From Brachypodium distachyon (lineage: Eukaryota; Streptophyta; Magnoliopsida; Poales; Poaceae), in NCBI RefSeq assembly GCF_000005505.3, contig NC_016131.3, positions 45,097,355 through 45,161,354 on the forward strand: a stretch of DNA of 64,000 nucleotides, given 5' to 3'. The notes under the pieces are model-generated. The model was given only the letters and a program-made list of their open reading frames with translations, ran no database searches and had not been told where the DNA came from. A program made the position numbers and the translations under genes. Shown in pieces: positions 23,501 through 35,927 of this stretch; the stretch's first letter is position 1, and each line of letters begins with the position of its first letter.

Positions 23501-26500
23501 GAATTGTCCGATGAATGTTTTTGCGCCATGTTGCTCTGTTTTTCTTTATCACCTGTATGAATTAACCCCACATGTCTAGGCAAACTGGAAATTATTATGT
23601 CAGCTAGTTCACTGTTCTGAATTGATCAACTATATTGTACTAGACTTTTGATGCTGTTGATGGTAAACAAGCAAGGCGCACCAGCTCGTCAAGTCCTCTA
23701 GGAGAACTTTTTGACCATGGTATTTGTTTTTCCATGCTTTCTCTCTCTCTCTCTCTCAATGATGTCTCCACCTTACAATGTGCAAATTTGTCATTTGGCA
23801 GGATGTGATGCCCTTGCCTGTGCAGTAAGGATTTTTTTAAAGCCCTTTCACCTTGTCCTCCTCCTTCACCAAGGAGATATTTGTCTTACCTACCTTGACT
23901 GGGTTCATCCTTATGCCGTGGTTAGTTTGAAGCCTTGGCCCTTGGAAGCACATTGATGTGTGGAAGATTGACGTTCTGTTACTGGGTAGTTGCTGCTGTC
24001 CCATTCTATCTCGCAACATGGGAACAGTAAGGCCCTTCAAACTCATTTATTGTGTGCATACCCCATGTTAAAAAGTGCTCTATTTTTGCCCGAGAAGTTT
24101 TTTATTATTTTCTTGGCCATTTTGTTACAATCTTGCGTTCTTCCTTAGGTAATAACTTATTCAGATTTCTGGGTAAATAATAATGGATTCAGATTCTGTT
24201 TATGCTGCAGCTTTGATACATCATGAAGATATATTTAATTGGACAATACAGCTGAATCTTGTCTGTGTGATCTTCTTTATATTAGGGATTCAAGTGGAGC
24301 CGGATCATCCCGTCCACCTCTGATTTACTATCATCCCGTCCATCTCATTTACTAATGCCCGCTGGGTTACCAAATTCTCCACCCCCCTTTAAAAAACTGT
24401 CCACTGGGATTAAGATTTTAAGTGGGCTGCGCCCACTTATCCTGCCGGCTGGCTTGCTGCTGCTTCATTTGTCTACCAGCTGTTGCTTTTTGCTGCTGCT
24501 GCTGCCCGCAAGCTACAGCTCTGGGATGCCCTCGCAGGAACAAGAAGGTGGCGAGTGCTTGCGGCGTATGCTTGCGGTGGCTGTGAGTGGTTGAGGCGGC
24601 GGCGACGCCCTCCGTGTCTGGCGGCACTACGTCAGGTGCGGTGATGTAATAGCCTAATATGAAGAAGACGTTATAGGTGGGTTCCCGGTGGATTTAGTGG
24701 GCTTGTCGCCTTGTCCACTTCGGCCCGTTCGGAACATGTGGGCATATCTAGGTGGGATAGGTGGGGTTTTTCGGTGGGACGGGAGACGGGATAAGTGGCA
24801 GGCTCATCCCACTTGAATCCCTACTTTATATGCCACCGAATGTATGGGTTACATGTGGGTAAATCTCAGTGAGTCATTTCAGAAAGGTTTGGTGGCATAA
24901 AATGGTAGGTGTAGCGTGAGTTTTGAGCAACTAGCTCGTAATGTTTTCGATAGTAGACTACTTTTCTATTTATGTGTGTTGACCATACACCATTGTAACA
25001 GATACCTTATTAGTAATTCTTGTTATAGTTGGGGACCGAGTTGGCATATTACATGCGTCCATTTGCCTATCACTCAGTTTATCCTATCATTTCTTGTACT
25101 AAAGTAAATCGTTATGATGGCCAATGATTTCACATAAGAAACTTAGTGGCTCAGCTTAAACATTTGCTTCCTGAACTGTCAGACTGATATCTTCTTCACA
25201 TTTGCTAATCCACTTATCTCTTTTTTTAAGAAACTAATCCATTGATATCTAGAAAGCTCTGCTCGCTGTTTATTGACGCTTGCAGTTCTTATGTTGCCAG
25301 CTACTTTACAAATACGCTCATTCTTCCTGTCATAAATGGACCGACAGAAGGCCTGATGCTGATCTATGTCTCACACTTTTTCACCTTTCTTACTGGTAAT
25401 TTCCCTAAGCAAGGCCTGATGTTCACAAAGCTTGCTGTTTCTGTCGGTTTTATTACATTCCCAGAAATAAGCATTTATGTTCCCCAATCCAGGTGCTGAA
25501 TGGTGGGCACAAGATTTTCGGAAATCATTACCCCTTGTTAATTTGGTTCCACTTCCATTTATTCCAGGTATGTTGCTTTAGAAATGTCCAAAGGCCTTTT
25601 CCATGTTCTGTGAATAGGATTGCATATTGATTATTTACACAAATACTAAACATGACTACAGAAACTGTTTCTGATTTTCTTGTTTACACTTGTATCAGAA
25701 ATCCCCCTGTACGTTATCGTGCTGATTCTTATGATCCTGTTTGCTGTGATCCCGACAGTTGGATCCAAGTGAGTTTAAATCATTCATATTTTACTTTTTG
25801 AGTAGCTTTTGTCACAGTTCCATAACATGAAGTTAACAAATGACTGTTTCTTATGCCTATTGTGCAATCGGTTTGCGCCTTTATTACCCAAAACACAATG
25901 CCAGAGCAATAAGCCAATAAGCAGCACGGTGCTACATGTCTTATTACTGATATTCTGTGCTTAGACATGATTGAGTTTCCTGTCATGCAGTGTTGGTAAT
26001 GTCCAAAAAGTAGTTGATGCGCGAAAAGGAAGCATGGAATTAGCATTAGCGATGGTAAGCTTTTGTATATTCCCACATGTAAAATACTTGAAGCTTGTAA
26101 TGTTTGAAGTTATAGAAGCTATCCTGGGCTTGCTAGAGTTCTTCTGCAAATTCTAGGCCATCCATCCATTCGAGTCTTTAAGACTCTAAGCAAGCAATTA
26201 AGTTTGCTCATTGTATATATATATGTATATAAAGTCAGGTCTTAGCTATTTTTATAGGGATTGGTTTATCTTGGACAAGGGCTAAACCTTTCAAATAGTG
26301 TACATTTGGGTTGTCCAGGTTACATCTGACTATTTATATAATTTTCAGTCAACCTTCTTTATTACTCCCTCCGATCCTAAATTGTTGTCGAAATATTACA
26401 TGTATCTAGACGCTTTTTAAGAATAGATACATCCATATTTGGGCAAATTTGAGTCAAGAATTTACTCCCTCCGTTCCTAAACCTGCAAGTCAAGTATTTA

Positions 26501-29238
26501 GGAACGTAGGGAGTAGAACAAATGGCGCTTTCCATGCCTTTAATGCTTGCATTTTTACTTCTTAATATTTGGCTTGCAGCTCCTTCCATTTATTGCGCTG
26601 TTAGCTGGAGTTGCTGTCTGGTATGGGATATGAAGTTTGCTCATTGTTTATTGAATACAATATACTCTTTAAATGGAACACTAGCTTTATTTATCTTTGT
26701 TTTAGAGAAGCTTGTTTATCTTGTTGTACAGGTGTTATCTTTCTCCTTCAGATATCATGAGGAACCAGCCACATCTGCTTGTGATTGGAACTGGTTTTGC
26801 TTTTGGATATTTGGTTGTAAGTGTCATTTTTGTCGTTTGGTTCCTTGACACTGACTGAAATAGATAATGATGTTTCTTCTCCATATTTATGCTGCTGCTA
26901 AATGCCTAAACTGCACACAAGTTTTTTTTCCTTAGAACGCAGTCGACTGCAATTGGCTGTTTTGTATGTTGTAGATTTCTTTTGTTTTTCTTTTATTGTG
27001 GCCCTGCTAGCCTGTTTTAAAGAACGACTGATGCCCCACAAAATCGACTGTGTTTTAACCAAAATGAGTCAACTGTGGAGCAGGCAGTATCTTATTTGTC
27101 CCTGCTATGATGTACGGAGTAATTCGAACTGGCTATTGGCTAAGCACTTAAATAACCAGAAGAAAGGATTGTTTAGGTGTTGATCTGACTCTGGTTGCTA
27201 CTGGTAGAAGATAAACGAAACTACACACCTATCTCTTCGACTACAATTGCCATGATTTGTCTATATGCTTCTCAATGCCTGGTACTCTGTTCCTAAATGT
27301 AAGATGTTCTAGATTTGTCCTAAGTCAAACTTCTTAAAGTTTGACCAAGTTTATAGAAAAATCAACCAACATCTATAACTTTAAATAGTTTTATTAAATC
27401 TGTCATGGTCTGCATCTCGTGGTGTATTTATTTGATATTGTAGATATTAGTAGATTTTTCTATAAACTCGGTCAAAGTTGAAGAAGTTTTGACTTAGGAC
27501 AAAGCTAGAACATCTTACATTTAGGAATGGAGGTACTAAAAAAGAAGGATTGTCTTATTTGACATGGGTAAGAATTCCCATCAGCACATTACAATATTTT
27601 TTTTTTAAGATCTGAATTGGGCACTTGATTTCACAATGCAATCTCAATTCCTTGTTAAGCAAAATACCTAGAGTTGGATCCTTTCTTGTTCTGTTATCAT
27701 AGCTAGTGGAAGACAGAGGATTTTCTTCAAAACTGTTTCAGTTGCGCTTGATGTTATTTTTGTTCTAATTGGAAAATAAACTACTAGTATATAATTTTGT
27801 GCATCAGACAAGTTTTTAAAATTAACCTTGTTTTATGTAACCATAATTCCTACAAGGATCTGGCATACAATTCTTATGTGATAAATTTAACTAAGATTTG
27901 TGTATCTATGATGATATTGCTATCAGTCTATCAATTATTCTGAAACTGATTGTTTTCAAAACATTCACCCTCTGTGGTTTGAGATGTAAACACTGAAAAG
28001 TTCACACATGGCTGCAAGTTGAGTTATGTGAGGGAAACTTTCCTTTATGCACCTGGATATACGGATTTCATGAGTACAACATCTAAGGAGTTGGGTATGA
28101 GGGACTAACATGGACCATGAAATCACCTCCTGACTGGCTGACTAACATAGATAACAGACTGAACTGATGTGCTGCGTGCGTGGCACTCAGTGACGGAGCT
28201 TTAGCATGATCTCGGAAGGGCTAAAAGGCTAGTGAACAAAGCTGACAGGGCCAATGTAAAGTATTGCGTGTTGTATGAGCTAAAATAGTAGATCTGGCAT
28301 CAACTAACCCTATTTTGTGAATAAGTATCTGATAACACTCAGTTCCTCGATGTTATTTGTGCTCTTGTGGGTTGCTTTTCTTTGATGAAGCAGTTTTCTA
28401 TGGATTTAGTTGAGAACTGCATGCATAGCGAAAAACTAACATATGAGTATCTTTGGTTTCTTTTACCTGGAATTTACTTGCTGCTGCCCATTTTATGAAT
28501 GAAATTTTCATGCATGGACAGGGAAGGATGATACTTGCTCATTTATGTGACGAGCCAAAAGGTCTAAAAACTGGAATGTGCATAGTACGTATGCTCTATT
28601 TGTCCTATGTTTTTCACTCTGCTGCATACATTGAGTACAATAATAATTCAAAATGTTGACAAATATCTGTTATTACAGTCTCTGGTGTTTCTTCCATTTG
28701 CTATAGCTAATGCTCTCACTGCAAAGATTAATGATGGGTAAGTTCTTTTATGTTCGTGGTACCTAGTAATGCTAGCATCTCAAGTGTACCTCTGTGCAGT
28801 TGTGCTAAACGGTGTATTGTGATTATTGACAGGACTCCTTTAGCTGATGAGCTTCTGGTTCTTCTTCTGTATTGTGCCTACACAGGTGAATTACTTCACT
28901 CCAACATTTAATTTGAAATGTTGACTGAAGTGTTTGTCCCACTCGGTTTGATAGCTTTCACGTCTTGAGACCTGAAGTGCAACATAGATTTTAATCTACC
29001 TGTTGCATATCTGGTGACAACAAGCATTTACCTCTCATCGTCTTATTTATTTGTAACAGTGGGCCTTTACATGTATCTCGCTGTTTCGGTTTGTCATGAA
29101 ATCAAAGATGCTCTTGGGATCTATTGTTTCAGGTATGGGAACCTCCCCCACCCTCTCTCCCTACCTTACCATTCTTGAAATTACCATAACCGAACACTGT
29201 TTTTGCTGTTTGACAGGATAACTAGAAAAGAGGCTTGA
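20552..29238 (+). CDS. AAPT1: Aminoalcohol phosphotransferase (CDP-choline/CDP-ethanolamine:diacylglycerol)
   Basis: Catalyses the last step of the Kennedy pathway, forming phosphatidylethanolamine and phosphatidylcholine in the endoplasmic reticulum. Eighteen exons: 20552-20688, 22165-22174, 22258-22308, 22682-22759, 23644-23719, 23802-23824, 23926-24026, 25301-25395, 25493-25567, 25699-25768, 25991-26054, 26580-26620, 26732-26816, 28522-28584, 28679-28737, 28833-28885, 29060-29132, 29217-29238. Total 1176 nt, 391 residues (Arabidopsis AAPT1 has 389). The CDP-alcohol phosphotransferase signature is complete: D95, D98-G99, A102-R103, G112, D116, D120. Conserved stretches include [36 protein letters not shown] and the terminal FRITRKEA. 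The protein is strongly hydrophobic with several membrane spans. Exon 2 is a 10-nt microexon needed for the conserved PPNM. Introns 1, 3, 7, 11 and 13 hold transposons. All introns are GT-AG. Confidence 0.94.
21194..21811. mobile_element. Mutator-type non-autonomous transposon in AAPT intron 1
   Basis: A 618-bp element bounded by a perfect 9-bp target duplication TTTCATTTA (21185-21193 and 21812-21820). Its inverted ends begin GAGGAAATCACAT and extend about 45 bp, including a GGCAGGTGGGAACAC block on each side. A 9-bp duplication with long inverted ends is diagnostic of Mutator-like elements. Inside is an unbroken G run of about 20 bases at 21670-21690. No transposase was seen. Confidence 0.9.
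22403..22613. mobile_element. MITE with AACGTATCAGGTGAAAACCT ends in AAPT intron 3
   Basis: A 211-bp element whose left end AACGTATCAGGTGAAAACCT is the reverse complement, nearly exactly, of its right end AGGTTTTCACCTGATACGTT. Flanking target duplication is not clear. Related ends bound a second element at 41619-42007. Confidence 0.82.
24283..24823. mobile_element. hAT-type non-autonomous transposon in AAPT intron 7
   Basis: A 541-bp element with ends TAGGGATTCAAGTGG and CCACTTGAATCCCTA and a perfect 8-bp target duplication CTTTATAT (24275-24282 and 24824-24831). The 8-bp duplication and TAGGG termini identify the hAT superfamily. The inside is GC-rich with repeated GGGATAAGTGG/CCCACTT motifs near both ends and no transposase domain. 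Confidence 0.9.
26365..26513. mobile_element. Composite of two Stowaway elements in AAPT intron 11
   Basis: The first part, starting CTCCCTCCGATCCTAAATTG, matches the element at 59776-59888 until its right end should appear. At 26465 a second, 49-bp unit takes over, CTCCCTCCGTTCCTAAA...TTTAGGAACGTAGGGAG, itself a complete inverted-repeat pair. TA flanks both sides of the composite. The second unit appears to have replaced the right terminus of the first. Confidence 0.8.
27285..27533. mobile_element. Stowaway-type MITE in AAPT intron 13
   Basis: A 249-bp element with ends CTCTGTTCCTAAATGTAAGA and TCTTACATTTAGGAATGGAG, TA on each side, and an inner inverted repeat GTCCTAAGTCAAACTTCTTA / GACTTAGGAC. 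It is a relative of the element in PIS intron 7. Confidence 0.87.
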
Positions 29239-29775
29239 ATTCGTATGTAGCATGGGATGCATTCAGCCACCTTATTGCTTTCAAGGTGGGAATCCTAGAT
29301 ATTGTCTGCCAATCACAAGGATAGCCTTACAACTCATTGGCAATGCCGTGCATGTGGGAATCTGATCTCCAGAACACCTGACCACTATAGTCAGCAGTCA
29401 TTCCACTTGTTTGATACAGATAGATATTTTGAGTACTGTAACGCAGAGTTATCTTAAGTAGCGTATGTGCGTGTTATGTGGTCGGTGTAATATGTACATT
29501 ACTTTATGGTTTGGTAGAATGTATTGAGAGCAATAGCAGATAGAATGAACCGCTGTAAGATATGTTGAAGTCACACTTTCCGTGAACTTTAGACCAGCCT
29601 TTATATGAAGGTACAATGTAGCCAGTTTATGCAAACTAGGGTTTCTTTTATGTGAGCTTTCTGGTTGGTACCGGTGCGCCTGGTACTGGGGTGGTGCAGC
29701 GGACTCGGCTGTGACAAAGAACCAGAGCGGCGGAGCTCTCCTGGAGAAATTCAGATTCTATAGCTCGTTGTAGGC

Positions 29776-29893
29776 CTGATGGCCCAATACGGTTGACATG
29801 GGCCTGTTCATTTCAACTACGGAGTACATCGCTCGGCTCGGCTACTCTGAGTCTCTGATGGCCCAAGACGGTTGACATGGGCCTGTTCATTTC
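29776..29893. repeat. Direct repeat of 39 bp
   Basis: CTGATGGCCCAATACGGTTG onward to TTCATTTC is found at 29776-29814 and again at 29855-29893 with a single T/G change. The copies are 40 bp apart. Confidence 0.9.
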
Positions 29894-30601
29894 CTTCGAA
29901 AACGAATGGCGTGTGGGCCGGGAACCCTGCCAGTATTCGCGTACGAGGGTGCACCCACGACGCATTCCAGCCCACTCCCGAATCCCGATACTCCCGGCCT
30001 AGAGCCCAAGATACAGGTGCGTTGGATGGAGGCGTGGCCGCAGTAATGGGTCCCTTTTTAGATGGGCAGGCAGAGTAGTTGCGGTAGTTTTCCATCGTGC
30101 GAGTTATTTATACGCTTAAAAGTCAACAAATTACTTTCACAAACTATTTTTTCTTTCCAAGAAAATTTGAATTCCTTCTGTGCCATCTTTTCTAAATCCT
30201 CTTTTATTCTCTCTCTCTCTCGAACTCATCTTGCGCCTTGCATTGTCTCGTAACTACGTCTATTCCACTTTGTTCTAGGTCGAACTTCTAAAAGTTTAAT
30301 CAAGATTATATAAAATATATTAATATTTACAACATCAACTAAGTATATGACGCATTTAATAAAACAACTTCAGAATTGTAGATATGTCTATCAATTGGTC
30401 AAACTTTAAGGACGTGTTTGGTTCCGGATCCGCTCAGGCCCGAGCGAAACGGTCGGGGACCACACGGTTCCGCAAAATCTGATGAGCGATGCGGATCAAA
30501 TTTTTAGGAAAAAAATCCCACGCAATAAATTGGTCGGAGGATGTGTTTGAAAGACTTGGAGTATCGGAAAAATTTAAAACCGAGACATAACCTTGATGTT
30601 A

Positions 30602-30880
30602 GACTAGTCATAGTGGGAGTAACAAAGGTGGTAACTAAAGTGCCAACTAAGCAATTTTGATGATGTGTCATGTTATTAATGAGGAAAGAGAAGGTTGGGA
30701 TGACTAGATATGTTATCATCACATCACACTTTTCAAGATACAATGAGTCTATAAAGCTAACAAATGAGGCTTCTATGTTACTGCGTACCACAAATATGCT
30801 ATTGCCTCTATTTAAGTAGTAACATAGACTAATAACATATGCATGTTACTAGCTTATGTTATTCTCCACTATAACCAGCC
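30602..30880. mobile_element. Tourist-type MITE
   Basis: A 279-bp element with ends GACTAGTCATAGTGGGAGTAAC and TTCTCCACTATAACCAGCC, flanked by TTA on both sides (30599-30601 and 30881-30883). A TTA duplication fits PIF/Harbinger-derived Tourist elements, which are abundant near Pooideae genes. Confidence 0.8.
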
Positions 30881-33207
30881 TTACACACACTGAGAAGAAC
30901 ATTTATGAATCCCTCCTTAGAACAATTCTTGATATGGATAAGAAGACAAGGAAACGAAACTCCAAAAAAAGTACTGATGTGGCCGCCCCAACCCAGCCGG
31001 CACCGTAACCAAACGCATCTTAAAAGGTTTGAGTCAAGACGATCTTTTGTGCAACCCGTTTAAGTATTTGAAATAGCGAGTTTATAGAAATTTTGAAAAA
31101 AAAATTGTAGGGTCTTTAATAAAATCGTTACTCTTTGTTCTTTCCCGAGAGAAATTTTGCAGGAATTTTCAGTAGGTCTCGTATCTGTCGTTATGATTTT
31201 TCCACTCACAGATGACCACTGATAAACACGTCAGGATCCATAAAATTAAGGAATTGACAAAATGCTTCGTTTTAACTTGCATTTTTTTAAATAAAATGCT
31301 CCGACGTATATCCCAGACAGGTGGCTCGGTACCTACTCATCCGTGTTGAACCATTTTATTTTATCGACAAAAAAGTTCCACATCGATTCCCTTTTTACGC
31401 ACAGTGCACAGATCCGGGGTCCAGGACGAGAGCAGCTTCCAAAACCTGTCCGAACAAGCCAGCAGCCGAACACTGTCAAAAGATTCTCTTCAGTTTTCAC
31501 CCTCCCACATTTCACCACAAAATGTCCGTAAAAGAAACATGTGTACCGTCACGTACCTTTGCCTGCTGCGCCCCGGCGGGGCCGATAAATCGTCACCGCT
31601 TAGCTGCATCAGTCGGTCGGCCAGGACATGGTAAAAAAAAATCACAAAGGCGCCGATCGACCTAGCTTCCCCTGCGTGTCCTGTCGCGACGAGGCCACGA
31701 GAGATGCCATAGCGAAGCCATGCAAAAAAAAAAAGCGCGGAGAGCGACGGGTGAGAGCTCGATCCGGTGTTTCTGCGTGCCCCCACCTGAAGCTAGGAAC
31801 ATGTTGACAAACGGCGCCACGGCTCAACGCCTGCTCCTTTTACTTGCACAGTGAAGTGAAGAGCTGGAGATAAAACCCAAATCTCGCCCCCGAGCACCGA
31901 CCTCGCGTCGGGGCGTGTGTGTGGGCAACTGTGGAGTCTAACGCGAGCCCATCCCGCCCGCTCTGCACGGGCCATGCCGTGCCACTCCACTGTACGTCTC
32001 CGGTGCCCAGCCCGAGACTGTAGCATAGCCAGCTCGATCGAGTCGTCCCTCCACAGATGTGCAGCGGGGCGGCAAAAACCAACAAGATGAAACGAGACGG
32101 GAGCGGCAACGGGATGGGCATATGGCCGCGGAGCAAACGCTGCTGCCTGGCTAATCCAGTGCTCAACTGTACCTGACCCGTACCCGGCTACCCGTAGCCA
32201 TACCTATACGTACGAACCACGAGACAAAGCTCAGGCATGCTTCGGAGATCGGCATGCTTTGGTTGGGGACGTACGGTACGGGCGTCGTCGCATTTATGAG
32301 ATGCGCCATTATGCTGCTTGTCCGACCCGACCCGACCCGGCCGGATCCGGCCGGTCGCTCCAATAATTCACTCCGGCACGAGGAACGTCTGAGCGCTCCA
32401 CCGCCCGCCGTGCCATTGTTCCTGCTCCAACCGTGCGAGCTGCATTAAAGAGCAGGTTTTAGCCGTTGATTTGACCCGCAGGGTCGATCGTCACGGGCGA
32501 AACATGTGTCATCTAAGACGCATATATCTTGACGACGTACAGTGAGCTTTAGGGGCGTTAGGGCCGTATACAGGATGTGTGATGAGACTCGTACGTATAC
32601 CGACACGCATACTTCTGTGCACGTAGCATCAGTCGGTTCTTCGTGAGGAAGTGAGCAGTACACCCGTCTGATCTGCCCCGACACAAGTTTAACCCCGCGA
32701 GGATCGTAAGCTCATGACCTGTGACCTGTGTGTAAACACATCCATGTTTTCCTTAATCTACACTTTGACCAACACGGTTTGTGATTAATTGAAACCAGAG
32801 ATCATATTTGTCTTTAAAATAGAAAAAAAAGTCTATTTTTAACCATGACCTCAGAAGCAATTCTAAGATGAATCTTGACTTCTTAATCTCCTAAAATCAG
32901 AACATGATCTTATTAATCTCGATTAATTATAACCTTAAAGTTGTTTTGTGTACGCGGAAAAAGATGACCCCGACTAGTATTTCTCATTACTGTCACAGAT
33001 GCAGGCCGTGGGGCAAGCAACACTTGTCGCCTCCCGCATCGAGCCCCATAGGTACCGCACACACTCCCCAGGCATGCTTGTCCTCACGTCCTGCACCGAC
33101 GCTCGTTGTTGCATAGTGCGGCACCATCGCGATGGCTAGAAATCGCTCTATTTGTGGCCGCGCGTGAGCACCGTGAGATCAACAACAAGCTCTTTGGAGT
33201 TGAGAAT

Positions 33208-33350
33208 TAGGGGTGCAAACGGGATCCCGCGAAAGTCTCCCTTCTAGTTCATTTTCAAATCTTCTATTCAAAAAATTTCTCAGAATTTGAACAAGAGATT
33301 TGAAAATTGAACTAGAAGAGGGATTTTCGCGAGATCCCGTTTGCACCTTA
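33208..33350. mobile_element. Small hAT-type MITE, nearly all palindrome
   Basis: A 143-bp element, TAGGGGTGCAAACGGGATCC...GATCCCGTTTGCACCTTA, with a perfect 8-bp target duplication TTGAGAAT (33200-33207 and 33351-33358). The inverted repeat extends inwards through CTCCCTTCTAGTTC and ATTTTCAAATCT, so most of the element can fold into one hairpin. Confidence 0.9.
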
Positions 33351-33766
33351 TTGAGAATGTTGCCGGAACTACAGATGACGCGCATGTGGAATGCATCCAT
33401 GCTTGGGAAGAAGACGGCATTGGTGTCAAATAAGAGGGGAAGCAGCCAGCACCCGGCATCGACGACTTTTCTGGATAGCTATTGAGTTAGGAACAAGAAA
33501 CGACATAAGAGAAGATTAGGGCTCAATATGAGTGCGAATGGAGTGTTACGATAGTAATGAGAAAATCCCAGCTGGGATCATATTTTCCTGATTTGCCAAA
33601 CAACATTTAAGATTAGGATCAACTGAGTAGTAGCGAGTTTTGTTTCTTTTGTCGGAGCCTTATCAAGGATTACTTCGTCAACATGTGACTTATGTGATAC
33701 AAACCATAATCATAAATCTTTAAATACGAATGCAATGATATCAATTTATTTTATAAAAAAGTATTA

Positions 33767-33878
33767 CTCATTCTGATTCTAATTTTTGACTCAAATTTGT
33801 TTAAATATGAATATATCTATTCTTAAAAAGTGTTTAGATACATGTAATATTTCGACAATAATTTAGGATCGGAGAAAG
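33767..33878. mobile_element. Stowaway-type MITE (opposite orientation)
   Basis: Reverse-complement relative of the elements at 26365 and 59776: GACTCAAATTTGTTTAAATA, AGATACATGTAATATTTCGAC and TTTAGGATCGGAG are shared. TA flanks both ends. Termini have drifted (CTCATTCTGATTC; GGAGAAAG), so this is an older copy. Confidence 0.82.
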
Positions 33879-35823
33879 TAATACACTATCCTTTTTTCAA
33901 AAGCTTGATCAAACGAGACAAAACAGGTCACCCGCATTCCCATGCGGTCACTGTCTGTAGGCAACTTCTACGAATCGGGTTGATTTCCATCTACGTGCAC
34001 TCGAGATTGCATGAATTGATTTCTACGAGAATCGAGCCGGAACTTCAGACGTCTCAGGCCGCGCCGAATACATCCCCACAGCACTGCCCGCCCAGTGTCG
34101 CAGCACATCCTTTTTGCCAACCGCTACGCTCCATTTCCTATCTAATCTCCACCGCCCGAAACCCCTGAAAACACTCCTGAATCCCCCCCCTCTCTCTCTC
34201 TGTGACGCGACGCACGTACGTCGGATCAAAGCAGAGGGATTCCGGCGGTGACAACTCGCGCACGGCGGGCGTACGTGGCTCCGTAAACCTGCGCGGCGCG
34301 ATGCTCCGCGCCTCCGCAAAGCTGAAGCTCTGGGGTTGAGTTGACTTATGCCTGCACCGTACTGTACTACTGCACTGTACCCGCAGAGATGTGCTCACGC
34401 TAAGCTGCAAGTACCGATGCCTCGCGGCGACCGGAATGGACAGTGCAGGGTGCCCCGACTGCCGTGACCTTTTTCTATTAGGAAATACAACAGTATATAC
34501 TCTGCAAGGTATACGTACGTACGTAAGACAAGATGCTGATTAGTTTACCCAGAACGTGCACACCCAGGACCATTGAAAGTTCGATTCTTCTCCGGCACCG
34601 GCGAACCAGATATGCATCCATGCGGAAGCGGCAGGATGATGGCGATGATTAGCTTGTGGAAGTGGAACACTGTCCTTGTCGATGGCGAGTCTTTTTAAAA
34701 TCATGGGTGATGGATGGAGTACTGGCAGTGCCACTGCCTACGCGATCCCCTCCTGCTTTTCGCGCGATCTCCACGTGGGAGGGCGGAAAGGCGTCGGTTA
34801 CTCTTTTAACGGCGTTTTCCCTGGTGCGCGCTTCCTCTTCGGACCGGAGCAGATCATGTTTCCCGTTTAGTCAAATCCGTAACGGCGTTAGGGGATTTGT
34901 CTTAACTCGAAAGATTAATCTGACTAGATAAAAGCACTTGCGTTGCTTCGAAAGTATTACTCCTTCGGTCAGAATTACTGTCGCGTTCTCAAATTTTGTG
35001 TCGAATAACAATTATAAATATACACTCGTTTTCTAGCTTATATACTGTATGTGATAGTCCCACTTAATCCCATTTAAGTGAATCGACGACCACCAACTCA
35101 AATCTTTATAAGAAGAAAATATTATAACTACACGTAATGCTATAGTCACACGTGGGATCACAAACTCACGATATCCCCCTTCTACTTATATAGCTAGCCA
35201 ACGGGACGGGATGGGCCGGCCCGCTCCACCGCTAGCCAGCTTACCCCGCTAGCCAGCATACAAAAAGGTTGGCGTTGTATCTTTCGTCTGAAATTCCTTC
35301 AATTTTGTTTTGAAGAACCCTTCAAAAAATCTTCCTTCCGAATTCTGTTTAGTTCCGGTTTCAGAGCTACTTTAAGCTCCTAAACTCAACGAAGTTTCAG
35401 CTTCCAAAAATCAAAGTTCTTTTAATTTTAACTTGAAACAAAATGGAACTTGAACAACTTAATGGATTTTATCCATCCGCTTCTCCACCTGTTATCGAAA
35501 AAATCGACCATCGCATACATGACGGCAAAAGAAATTACTCCATAGAGAGTTCATCTGGAGTAATTTTTTTAAAATATATAGAGCGAACATGTGAAAGAGA
35601 AGGAAGAGAGAACGAGTCAGAAGGAGTGTGGACTTTCAAGCCGCGCAAGAATACAAAACACGAGATTATGAATGCACGTGGAAATAACATAAAGTGAAAA
35701 GTGAAAGGCCACCGGTTTTCAAAACAGTGGAATGAAAATAAATATTTAAAAATCTTTGGTCTAGGCTAATGTTTTGTTCATTGAAAAGCATAGTAAATTC
35801 TTCATTTCCTACTGAACTAGCGG

Positions 35824-35927
35824 GTCACTTCAATTTGACATAATTTAGCCTATAGACTATAGATTTTTCTCGTGATTTTCCTCTCTCGTGTAACCTGTCA
35901 CTTCAATCTGACATAATTTAGCCTATA
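35824..35927. repeat. Direct repeat of 31 bp
   Basis: GTCACTTCAATTTGACATAA onward to GCCTATA occurs at 35824-35854 and at 35897-35927 with one T/C difference. Confidence 0.8.
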
